5,638 nt of DNA, from contig JAUZEM010000002.1 of assembly GCA_030839005.1 (NCBI GenBank), positions 1-5,638 of the forward strand, given 5' to 3'. Each line of letters opens with the position of its first letter. Positions within the stretch are counted from its first letter, which is position 1. Origin of the DNA: Actinomycetota bacterium (GTDB lineage Bacteria > Actinomycetota > Acidimicrobiia > IMCC26256 > PALSA-610). Shown here piece by piece: positions 1-5,565 of the stretch. The notes under the pieces are model-generated. The model ran no database searches, had not been told where the DNA came from, and worked only from the letters and a program-made list of their open reading frames with translations. A program made the position numbers and the translations under genes.

Positions 1-1
1 C

Positions 2-385
2 CAGCGCGCGCTCGAACTCGCGGTCGAGTACGCGAAGGAGCGCGTGCAGTTCGACAAACCGATCGGCGCGTTCCAAGCAGTGCAGCACCTGTGTGCCGAC
101 ATGTTGCGCACCGTCGAGCTCGGCCGCGCCGCGGGCTACTACGCATGCTGGGCACTCGACGATGCCGCCCCCGAGGAAGCGCACCGCGCGGCGACATTGG
201 CGCGCGCGTTCGCAGCCGACGCGTTCCCGCAACTGGGCGGCACCGCGATCCAGGTCTTCGGTGGCATCGGCTTCACCTGGGAGCACGACATCCACCTGTA
301 CTACAAGCGCCTGCTCACAGTCGCACACGCGCTCGGAGCCGCGAGCGACCACCTCGCGGAGCTCGCGACCCTCGCCATCGACTGA
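2..385 (+). CDS. Acyl-CoA dehydrogenase, C-terminal fragment (5' end outside window)
   Basis: The reading frame is open from the window edge and ends at TGA 383-385, giving the last 127 residues of an FAD-dependent acyl-CoA dehydrogenase, an enzyme family that introduces the alpha-beta double bond in acyl-CoA. What is visible is the C-terminal helical domain. YAKERVQFDKPIGAFQAVQH (residues 10-29 of the visible part) carries the Arg/Gln-Phe FAD-contact segment typical of ACADs. GGIGFTWEHDIHLYYKR follows near residues 88-104. The GIGFTWEHD form is typical of the short actinobacterial subunits that pair with a second ACAD chain, such as the FadE29/ChsE2-like subunits of steroid side-chain degradation. 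The usual C-terminal catalytic Glu (the YEGT context of medium-chain ACADs) has no counterpart here, which fits such a subunit. The fragment resembles the N-terminal half of the fused ACAD at 3400-5565. A GTG at 44 is internal to the domain, not a start. Family is secure; substrate is unknown. Confidence 0.93.
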   Translation, partial: QRALELAVEYAKERVQFDKPIGAFQAVQHLCADMLRTVELGRAAGYYACWALDDAAPEEAHRAATLARAFAADAFPQLGGTAIQVFGGIGFTWEHDIHLYYKRLLTVAHALGAASDHLAELATLAID

Positions 386-386
386 G

Positions 387-728
387 TCAGGAGCCCGGCG
401 GAAATCCGGGGAGCTGAAGTCGCAATGGGTAGTCGGCGATGATGGCCCGAGCGGCGGTCAGCGCCCGGACCGAATGCCGGGTGTTCGGGGGTACGACTGC
501 AACCGCGCCGGGACCGAGGCGCTGCGCGACTCCGTCGATCGATATCAGTACATCGCCGTCGACGATGTTCCAGACCTCTTCTTGGAGATGCTGGTGCTCA
601 TGGAGTGGAGCTGCGTCCTCGGCGATGTCGTAGTGGGCGAACGTCATGTTCTCGGAGTGGAAGAACCGGCCGCGCCATCCGGGCAAGGGCTCTCCGCTCA
701 GCATCTGTTCGGGATCGACGAACGGCAT
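387..728 (-). CDS. Small single-domain cupin protein
   Basis: 113-residue single-domain cupin. Cupin motif 1 is clear at residues 43-58: H45-x-H47-x3-E51-x6-G58. Motif 2 follows at residues 74-85: G74-x5-P80-x-N82-x2-H85. The expected metal ligands are therefore H45, H47, E51 and H85, all present, so it probably binds a divalent metal. Small cupins of this type include dioxygenases, isomerases and sensory or unknown proteins, and the sequence does not separate these. ATG 728 is chosen because it is the first ATG after the thiolase stop (TAG, 760-758), leaving a 29-nt gap, and the frame before it has no ATG or GTG start in the gap. No good Shine-Dalgarno precedes it. M9 (codon at 704) is a weaker alternative. 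It is the last gene of the minus-strand run and is presumably cotranscribed with it. Its stop lies one base from the stop of the converging ACAD. No signal peptide or membrane segment. Confidence 0.88.
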   Translation of the reverse strand: MPFVDPEQMLSGEPLPGWRGRFFHSENMTFAHYDIAEDAAPLHEHQHLQEEVWNIVDGDVLISIDGVAQRLGPGAVAVVPPNTRHSVRALTAARAIIADYPLRLQLPGFPPGS

Positions 729-757
729 ACAGGCAGCGTACGCAGTCGGGCGCAGTG

Positions 758-1969
758 CTACTCGCGCACGAGGAGCAGGCAACCGCACGTGTTTCCGCCG
801 CCGGCCGCGATCACGCCCACCTCGGGCGGCCTCGCGATCTGGCGCTCCCCCGCTTGGCCCCACATCTGGGTGGCGCCTTCGTGCAGGAAGCCATAGCCGT
901 GCAGCCGCCCCGCCGAGAGCTGGCCGCCGTGCGTGTTGAGCGCCAGCTGTCCGTCGCGGGCGATCCGGGTCCCGCCCTCGATGAAGGGACCGCTCTCACC
1001 CAGTCCACAGAGGCCGAGCGCTTCGAGCCACGACATCGTGATCCACGAGAAGCCGTCGTACAGCTGGGCCGTCTGCACGTCGGACGGCCGGTACTCGGTC
1101 CGCTCCCACAGCTGTTTGCCCGCGGCACGGTTCGCCATCGTGGACAGGTCGTCGAACTGGTCCCACGACGGGCGACCGTCGATGCGAGTTCCGACGGCTT
1201 CGACGCGCAGGGCCGGGTTGCGCAAATCCTTGGCGCGGTCGCGGCGCGACACGATGACCGCGGTCGCGCCGTCGCACGGGACGTCGCAGTCGTAGAGACA
1301 GAAGGGCGACGAGATCATGCGCGCCGCCATGTAGTCGTCCATCGACATGGGGTCGCGGTAGATCGCCTTCGGGTTGAGCTCCGCGTTCCGGCGCGCGTTG
1401 AGGGCGATCCACGCGAGCTGTTCGCGCGTCGTGCCGTACTGGTGGAAATGGCGCTGCGCGAACATCGCGATCCAGATCGCGGCCGACGGCGCCGAGAACG
1501 GCAGGTTCCACTGCATGAATCCCGACGCCTTGAACCCGCCGCCGCCACCGCCTCCCCCACCCGGCATGACCGCGGCGCGGCCCTTTTCACCCTGCGCCGA
1601 GCCCTCGTAGACCGAGCGGAAGCACAGCACGTGGGTCGCGAGCCCCGACGCCACCGCGAGACACGCGTTCACGACGGAACCCAGCTGGCCGGACGTCTCC
1701 AACCCGCTGCCGTACCAACCGCAGTTCAAGCGCAGTGCGTCCATCACGTCGTACGCGCCCGCGCCCGAGAAGCCCGCCGGCGTCCCCATCGGACCGGGAT
1801 ACGTCGACAGACCGTCGATGTCGGCGGTCGTCAGGCCCGCGTGCTCGATCGCGGCCAGACAACCGTCGAGCGTCAGCTCGAGTGGGTCGCGGAACAGTCG
1901 CCGGCCGATGTCGGATTGGCCGACGCCGGAGATGCAGGCACGTCGCTCGATGATGTCGTTCTCGTCCAC
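758..1969 (-). CDS. Thiolase-fold lipid-transfer-protein-like enzyme (probable acyl-CoA aldolase/thiolase, DUF35 partner)
   Basis: 403 residues from GTG 1969, a full-length single-chain thiolase-superfamily protein of the SCP2-thiolase/Ltp branch. It starts with ERRACISGVGQSDIGRR, the usual first strand. Other landmarks are QWNLPFSAPSAA (about 153-164), YGTTREQLAWIA (178-189), DCDVPCDGATAV (227-238), QLYDGFS (302-308), NTHGGQLSAGRLHGYG (345-360) and a Gly-rich C-terminal turn (390-392). By eye the classical catalytic residues are missing: the nucleophilic Cys position falls at T92/S93, the GHP histidine is R355 (GRLHG), and the C-terminal Cys falls on A388/A389. This matches Ltp2-type steroid side-chain aldolases, which use a thiolase fold for retro-aldol cleavage together with a DUF35 protein. 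Y359 and Y304 are candidate acid-base residues, by inference. Residues 137-145 are nine glycines. The DUF35 gene sits immediately upstream. GTG 1969 is preferred over ATG 1993 because GGGGGGAG lies 7 nt before it, and ATG 1993 would overlap the previous gene by 20 nt. Confidence 0.9.
   Translation of the reverse strand: MDENDIIERRACISGVGQSDIGRRLFRDPLELTLDGCLAAIEHAGLTTADIDGLSTYPGPMGTPAGFSGAGAYDVMDALRLNCGWYGSGLETSGQLGSVVNACLAVASGLATHVLCFRSVYEGSAQGEKGRAAVMPGGGGGGGGGFKASGFMQWNLPFSAPSAAIWIAMFAQRHFHQYGTTREQLAWIALNARRNAELNPKAIYRDPMSMDDYMAARMISSPFCLYDCDVPCDGATAVIVSRRDRAKDLRNPALRVEAVGTRIDGRPSWDQFDDLSTMANRAAGKQLWERTEYRPSDVQTAQLYDGFSWITMSWLEALGLCGLGESGPFIEGGTRIARDGQLALNTHGGQLSAGRLHGYGFLHEGATQMWGQAGERQIARPPEVGVIAAGGGNTCGCLLLVRE
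1535..1561 (-). repeat. Nine-codon glycine run inside the thiolase-like gene
   Basis: Nine consecutive Gly codons, read on the minus strand as GGT GGG GGA GGC GGT GGC GGC GGC GGG, encode residues 137-145 of the thiolase-fold protein. They lie between the segment after the first core strands and the conserved QWNLPF region. All four Gly codons are used, so the run is not a pure triplet microsatellite and looks maintained at protein level as a flexible loop. Confidence 0.9.
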
Positions 1970-1973
1970 GACG

Positions 1974-2423
1974 TCACTCCCCCCGCTCGGCATCGGGCCG
2001 GAACAGCGGGATATAGATGTCGCCGTCTGGATCGGGGTGATGCTCGAACGTGACGCGCAATGGCATCTCGATGCGCGCGTCCTCGGGCGCGCAGTCCACG
2101 AGGTTGGTCGTCAGCCGCACCGAGGGCTGCTCTACGATCTCGATGATCGCGACGATGTACGGCAGGTCCGGGCCGGGCATCCACGGTTGATGGTTGACCG
2201 AAAAGGTGGCGAGCGTTGCGCGCCCCGACACCGACTCGGTCCTGATGTCCTTCGAGTGGCACGTCGGGCAAATCGGTTGCGGGGGATGGATGTAGAAACC
2301 GCAGTCCTGGCAACGCCAGAACCGCAGCTCGCCGCGCACGCCCGCCGTCCAGAAATCGCGATTGTGATCGGTGAGCTTGGGCAGGATGCGAAACGGCGGC
2401 GCCGTCTCCTCCACGTCGGGCAC
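1974..2423 (-). CDS. DUF35-type Zn-ribbon/OB-fold protein, thiolase partner (copy A)
   Basis: 149 residues from GTG 2423. An N-terminal helix (TDHNRDFWTAG, about 18-28) leads into a rubredoxin-like zinc ribbon with C38-x2-C41 and C52-x2-C55 (WRCQDCG ... ICPTCHS). An OB-fold-like beta domain occupies about residues 60-149 (SGRATLATFSV, LPYIVAIIEI, RLTTNLV). This is the architecture of DUF35 proteins, which bind thiolase-superfamily enzymes and shape the acyl-CoA access channel. Examples are the archaeal acetoacetyl-CoA thiolase/HMG-CoA synthase complex and the C-terminal part of ChsH2 bound to Ltp2. Its TGA (1976-1974) lies 4 nt before the start of the thiolase-like gene, so it is the most likely direct partner. 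An earlier GTG at 2429 overlaps the upstream stop (GTGA), but AGGAG is placed 5 nt before GTG 2423 and directly abuts 2429. I therefore choose 2423; the difference is two residues. Not catalytic by itself as far as the family is known. Confidence 0.9.
   Translation of the reverse strand: MPDVEETAPPFRILPKLTDHNRDFWTAGVRGELRFWRCQDCGFYIHPPQPICPTCHSKDIRTESVSGRATLATFSVNHQPWMPGPDLPYIVAIIEIVEQPSVRLTTNLVDCAPEDARIEMPLRVTFEHHPDPDGDIYIPLFRPDAERGE
1977..1984 (-). promoter_or_regulatory. Ribosome binding site of the thiolase-like gene
   Basis: GGGGGGAG on the minus strand ends 7 nt before GTG 1969 and overlaps the last codons and stop of the upstream DUF35 gene. It is a strong Shine-Dalgarno-like site and decides the start at 1969 against ATG 1993, which lies upstream of it. 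It also indicates coupled translation of the two genes. Confidence 0.7.
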
Positions 2424-2425
2424 GG

Positions 2426-2773
2426 TCACTCCTGTTCGGCTTCCCGCGCCTCTTCGAAGCCGCGGCGCGCGTGCGGCATTGCTTCGACCGCGGGCAACAA
2501 CCCGTGACCCGGAACGGTCAGCATGATGGATCCGAGGATCTCCTCCCAGGACGCACCGACCTCACGCGCCAGACGTGCATGGCGTCGCACGCCCGCGGGA
2601 TTGCGCAATCCGACGGTCACGGCGAGGCGTATGAGCTCGTGCGTCTTGCGGTCGGGAGCCGAGATGGAATCGATCTGCGAAAGCCACGCGTTCTGCGCGG
2701 CGTGCAGCTGCGGGAACACCTCGTGCAGCGGTTCCTCGAACGGAAAGTTCCAGTCCTGCTCGTCCTCGTTCAC
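2426..2773 (-). CDS. AhpD/carboxymuconolactone-decarboxylase-fold protein lacking the CxxC
   Basis: 115 residues, all-helical, resembling the AhpD-like/carboxymuconolactone decarboxylase (CMD) family. The core reads DRKTHELIRLAVTVGLRNP (41-59), RRHARLAREVGASWEEILG (63-81), then SIMLTVPGHGLLPAVEA. In AhpD the active site is a Glu, a CxxC and a following His. Here E46 and H65 keep the same 19-residue spacing as the AhpD Glu and His, but the two Cys positions are N58 and G61 (NPAG), and the whole protein contains no cysteine. It therefore cannot be a disulfide-based peroxidase partner. A decarboxylase-like, binding or structural role is open. The GTG start at 2773 lies 11 nt after the stop of the upstream DUF35 gene, with no clear Shine-Dalgarno. 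Its stop overlaps the alternative GTG of the next gene. Such proteins do occur beside acyl-CoA and aromatic catabolic genes; its role here is unknown. Confidence 0.82.
   Translation of the reverse strand: MNEDEQDWNFPFEEPLHEVFPQLHAAQNAWLSQIDSISAPDRKTHELIRLAVTVGLRNPAGVRRHARLAREVGASWEEILGSIMLTVPGHGLLPAVEAMPHARRGFEEAREAEQE
2429..2433 (-). promoter_or_regulatory. Ribosome binding site of DUF35 copy A
   Basis: AGGAG on the minus strand lies 5 nt before GTG 2423 and just overlaps the first possible GTG at 2429. It sits in the last codons of the preceding AhpD/CMD-fold gene, whose TGA is at 2428-2426. It supports GTG 2423 as the start and translational coupling of the pair. Confidence 0.6.
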
Positions 2774-2784
2774 GGGGCGTGACG

Positions 2785-3201
2785 CTACCGGTCAGCGGAA
2801 TTCCGGAGGAAGACGGGGATCGTCACGTCGTCCGAGATGGCCTTGTACGCGACGACGACGGGGAGGTCGGCGCGCAACTCGTCGAAGGGCACGCCCTCGA
2901 TGTTCGTCATCACCCGCGGGCCCTCCTCGAGCTCGACGATCGCCGCGACGTAGGGGACGCGCTCGTGGAAGGGCGGCAGATCGTTCACGTGCACGACCGA
3001 GTAGGTGTAGAGCGTGCCCCGGCCCGACGCCTCCTTCCAGCCGACGTCGTCGCTCCAGCACGTCGGGCAGAACGGGCGCGGGTAGTAGTGGTCGCGGCCG
3101 CAGGCGTTGCAGTGCCGGAGCAGGAACTTGCCGTCCTTCAGCGCGTCCCAGAAGGGCTGGGTCTCGCTGTCCGTCGACGGCAGGTCGAAGCGGGCGGTCA
3201 T
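2785..3201 (-). CDS. DUF35-type Zn-ribbon/OB-fold protein (copy B)
   Basis: 138 residues from ATG 3201 to TAG 2787-2785. Same layout as the protein at 1974-2423: N-terminal helix (ETQPFWDALKDG, 13-24), zinc ribbon C31-x2-C34 and C45-x2-C48 (RHCNACG ... FCPTCWS), then an OB-fold-like domain from about residue 57 (ASGRGTLYTYSVVHV, VPYVAAIVELEEG, VMTNIEG). It is a diverged paralogue of copy A, not a recent duplicate: the cysteines, SGR-TL and PY-VA-I-E segments match but most other residues differ. The family partners thiolase-fold enzymes. Only one such enzyme is visible here, so copy B may share it, serve an unseen one, or form a mixed complex. It is the first gene of the five-gene run, with a 198-bp gap before it holding candidate regulatory sites. 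The GGGA five bases before the ATG is at best a weak Shine-Dalgarno. Confidence 0.9.
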   Translation of the reverse strand: MTARFDLPSTDSETQPFWDALKDGKFLLRHCNACGRDHYYPRPFCPTCWSDDVGWKEASGRGTLYTYSVVHVNDLPPFHERVPYVAAIVELEEGPRVMTNIEGVPFDELRADLPVVVAYKAISDDVTIPVFLRNSADR

Positions 3202-3212
3202 CTGAATCCCGA

Positions 3213-3299
3213 TACTTCTGGGTCGACTCCACGCTCCGCTCCCGTTCGGTCGCTGCGCTGTCGTCTCACGGCCGGTACTTCTCGGTCGAGTGCGCGCTC
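3213..3299. repeat. Imperfect 24-nt direct repeat, two copies
   Basis: Copies are at 3213-3236 and 3276-3299, starting 63 bp apart. Both begin TACTTCT, continue GGTCGA and end CGCTC, matching at 20 of 24 positions. They lie in the noncoding gap upstream of the DUF35-led run, so they could be tandem protein-binding sites or the remnant of a small duplication. The spacing of 63 bp is six helical turns, which would put both copies on the same face of the DNA. The match is seen directly; the role is inference. Confidence 0.6.
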
Positions 3300-3329
3300 A
3301 CCCATGGAGCGCTACGACTATCGGTTACC

Positions 3330-3343
3330 TGACGCCGGCGTCA
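3330..3343. promoter_or_regulatory. Candidate operator 1: 14-bp perfect palindrome TGACG-N4-CGTCA
   Basis: TGACGCCGGCGTCA is a perfect 14-bp palindrome 129 bp upstream of the ATG of the DUF35 copy B gene, in noncoding DNA. The same arms and the same 4-nt spacer length recur at 5587-5600 upstream of the fused ACAD. With flanking bases, 14 of 16 positions agree between the two sites, in the same orientation. This suggests a dimeric regulator, of TetR or GntR type for example, controlling both units. No regulator gene is in the window, and the arms do not match the KstR or KstR2 consensus as I remember them. Confidence 0.5.
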
Positions 3344-3349
3344 ACTTCC

Positions 3350-3366
3350 GGGCCGGTGCCGGACCC
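3350..3366 (-). terminator. Possible weak hairpin downstream of the fused ACAD
   Basis: On the minus strand, 34-50 nt past the ACAD stop, GGGTCCGG-CA-CCGGCCC can fold into a 7-bp GC stem with one bulged T. No T-run follows, so it is not a standard intrinsic terminator. It could pause transcription or act in Rho-dependent ending. Confidence 0.2.
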
Positions 3367-3399
3367 GCGTGTGACGCGCGCGTTCTTCGCCGAAATTGG

Positions 3400-5565
3400 C
3401 TACGGATCCCGAGGCAATCCGAGCAGGCGTTCCGCAATCACGTTGCGCTGGACATCGCTCGTGCCCCCCGCGATGGTCAGGCATCGGTTGAACAAGAACG
3501 ACGCCGACCAGGCCGAGGCTTCGCCCTCCGCAGCCATGGCCTCGATGCCCGCGACCAGCATGCCGACCTCCTGCACGTGCTGGTCGTGCTGCACGCCGAG
3601 CAGCTTGCGGACGGCCGCTTCCGAGCCCGAAGGATCGGCGCCCGCCAACGCGGCCAGCGTCAGGCGGAACCCGAGGGCCGACAGCGCGTGGCCGGTCGCC
3701 ACGAGGCCGCCCGCCTCGGCGAGCGCCAAGCGGTCATCGGCCAGGCCCCGCGCCTCGATCGCCTTCAACACGCCGACGACGCCGCCGCCGATCGTATTGC
3801 CCGACCCCATGTACACGCGCTCGTTGGCGAGTGTCGTTCGAGCGCAGCGCCACCCGTCGTGCTCGCGACCGACGAGGCAGTCCTCGGGCACGAACACGTC
3901 GTCGAAGAAGACCTCGTTGAACATCGCCTGGCCGGTCAACTCTCGCAGGGGCCGGATGTCGATGCCAGGTGTGCGCATGTCGACCATGAAGCACGAGATG
4001 CCGTCGTGCTTCGCCGCCTCGGGATCGGTGCGCGCCAGGCAGATGCCCCAGTCGGCCTCTTTGGCCATCGACGTCCACACCTTTTGACCGTTCAGCAGCC
4101 AGCCGCCCTCGACGCGTGTCGCGCGCGTCGACAACGACGCGAGATCGGAACCCGCGCCGGGCTCGCTGAAGAGTTGGCACCAGCCGATCTCGCCGCGCAG
4201 CGTAGGCATGATCCAACGCTCCCGCTGCGCGACGGTTCCGTGCACGATCAGGTTGGGCAACGCCCACCCGCCGACTCCGATGTTCGGCTTCGTCATCTTC
4301 GCGGCGCGGAACTCCTCCTCGATGACGAGCAGCTCGAGCGCCTTGGCGTCGCGTCCCCAAGGTGCGGGCCAACCCGGCGTGACCAAGCCCGCGTGGGCGA
4401 GCCGGTCGAGTCGCTCCTGCGCGGGCAGCTTCTTGATCTCGGCGAGCAGCTCCCGCACCTCGTTTCTGAACGCCTCGATCTCGCCACCACCGTCACCATC
4501 GCCGTGACGGGGAAGGTCGACGGCCAATCGGCGGCGCGCGCCCTGCATCGCCGCGCGTGCCGCGCGGATGCGCCACTCGTCGGGCGACGCGGTGAGCTGG
4601 TGCAGCGTCATCGCACGGCGAAGGTAGATATGGGCGTCGTGCTCCCAGGTGAACCCGATGCCGCCCAGGGTCTGCACGCAGTCCTTGGCGTTCGCGAACA
4701 CGGCATCGAACGCGAGCGCAGCCGCGGCGGCAATGGCGAGCGTGGTGCCCGGATCGCTGAGGTCGTCGGCCGCGGCGGCCGCGTCCCACACCGCGGCGCG
4801 GGCGAGCTCCACTCGCGCCAGCATCTCCGCGCACCGGTGCTTCACACCCTGGAACTGACCGATCGGACGGCCGAACTGCACTCGCACCTTTGCGTATTCG
4901 GACGCCGTGTCGACGCACCACTGCGCGATGCCGATCGCCTCGGCCGCGAAGAGCGTCGCGGAGATCAGGCGCACGCGCTCCTCGGTGAGGTGCGCGAGCA
5001 TCCGCTCGGGTGCCGATTTGGCTGCGCGGTTTGCCGCGTCGAGGTCGATGCGCGCCAGCCGGCGCGTCAGGTCGATGCTCTTGACCTCGTGCACGCGCAC
5101 GGCCGCGGCGTCGAGGGCGTACCAGGCCCCGTCGACGGTACAGACGATCACGTCGGCCGCGGCTCCGCCGGTCACGAGCGTGGCACCGTCGAGCGCGAGC
5201 GCGACCGCGCCCGTGAGTTCGCCGGCTGCGAACTTCGGCAGCAGCGCGTCGGTGGCCGGACCGCGGTCGGCTTGCAGCAGCGCGGCGACGATCGCGGTCG
5301 GAACGTAATGCCCGGGCGCGCATGCTCGCCCGAGCTCCTCGATCACCACGGCTTGCTCGAGGAGACTCGCGCCGCTGCCCCCGTGCGCCTCGTCGACGTG
5401 GAGTCCGATCCACCCCGGCTCGGCCAGCGCGTCCCAAAACGCCGGGCGGACCTGCGTCGCGGCTTCCAGTGCCTCGCGGACAACACCCGGGTCGATGTGG
5501 TCGTCGACAAACCGCCGGACGGCGTGGCGCAGGTGCTCGTGTTCCTCTGTGATCCCGATCGGCAT
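3400..5565 (-). CDS. Two-domain fused acyl-CoA dehydrogenase (FadE34/ChsE3-like architecture)
   Basis: 721 residues from ATG 5565 to TAG 3402-3400, about twice a normal ACAD. Residues 1-345 form an ACAD domain of the non-catalytic type: it lacks the SEPxxGSD loop and the C-terminal catalytic Glu, but has FGRPIGQFQGVKHR (231-244) and GGIGFTWEHDAHIYLRR (301-317). An acidic Gly-rich linker (HGDGDGGG, 354-361) joins it to a second, catalytic-type domain (363-721). That domain carries LFSEPGAGSD (465-474), NGQKVWTS (492-499), LANERVYMG (579-587) and AGGTSDVQRN (699-708). The C-terminal Glu of medium-chain ACADs is Gly here, so the base is probably E582 in ANER, at the helix-G position used by isovaleryl- and long-chain enzymes. 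Fusing the two subunit types matches mycobacterial FadE34, which acts on steroid side-chain acyl-CoAs. ATG 5616 would add 17 residues but would place the candidate operator inside the gene, and domain start favours 5565. Neither start has a well-spaced Shine-Dalgarno. Confidence 0.92.
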   Translation of the reverse strand: MPIGITEEHEHLRHAVRRFVDDHIDPGVVREALEAATQVRPAFWDALAEPGWIGLHVDEAHGGSGASLLEQAVVIEELGRACAPGHYVPTAIVAALLQADRGPATDALLPKFAAGELTGAVALALDGATLVTGGAAADVIVCTVDGAWYALDAAAVRVHEVKSIDLTRRLARIDLDAANRAAKSAPERMLAHLTEERVRLISATLFAAEAIGIAQWCVDTASEYAKVRVQFGRPIGQFQGVKHRCAEMLARVELARAAVWDAAAAADDLSDPGTTLAIAAAAALAFDAVFANAKDCVQTLGGIGFTWEHDAHIYLRRAMTLHQLTASPDEWRIRAARAAMQGARRRLAVDLPRHGDGDGGGEIEAFRNEVRELLAEIKKLPAQERLDRLAHAGLVTPGWPAPWGRDAKALELLVIEEEFRAAKMTKPNIGVGGWALPNLIVHGTVAQRERWIMPTLRGEIGWCQLFSEPGAGSDLASLSTRATRVEGGWLLNGQKVWTSMAKEADWGICLARTDPEAAKHDGISCFMVDMRTPGIDIRPLRELTGQAMFNEVFFDDVFVPEDCLVGREHDGWRCARTTLANERVYMGSGNTIGGGVVGVLKAIEARGLADDRLALAEAGGLVATGHALSALGFRLTLAALAGADPSGSEAAVRKLLGVQHDQHVQEVGMLVAGIEAMAAEGEASAWSASFLFNRCLTIAGGTSDVQRNVIAERLLGLPRDP

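Larger units (their letters stand above)
3202..3399. other. 198-bp intergenic gap between fused ACAD and the DUF35-led gene run
   Basis: No convincing gene lies here on either strand; the open frames crossing it are antisense shadows of neighbours. It holds a 24-nt imperfect direct repeat (3213-3236 and 3276-3299), a perfect 14-bp palindrome (3330-3343), a short perfect palindrome ACGCGCGCGT (3374-3383) and a GC hairpin (3350-3366). For the minus strand it is both the 3' region of the fused ACAD and the 5' region of the DUF35 copy B gene. A promoter for the five-gene run is therefore likely here, but I cannot place a -10/-35 pair with confidence. Confidence 0.6.

Noticed and set aside
729..863. 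N-terminal extension of the cupin by 45 residues to 863
   Set aside because: It would lie mostly inside the thiolase-like gene in another frame, with Arg-rich sequence lacking cupin features. ATG 728 starts right after the thiolase stop.
605..2053. Plus-strand open frame of 482 codons opposite the thiolase-like gene
   Set aside because: Low-complexity Arg-rich product with no motifs, wholly antisense to a well supported thiolase-fold protein.
2780..2794. TGAC-N7-GTCA near the DUF35 copy B stop as a third operator
   Set aside because: On the minus strand it reads TGAC-N6-CGTCA, one base longer than the two matching sites and imperfect, and it overlaps the end of a coding region.
3372..3385. 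TGACGCGCGCGTTC as another copy of the operator motif
   Set aside because: Only one arm is exact; the other matches at three of five bases, as may happen by chance in CG-rich DNA.
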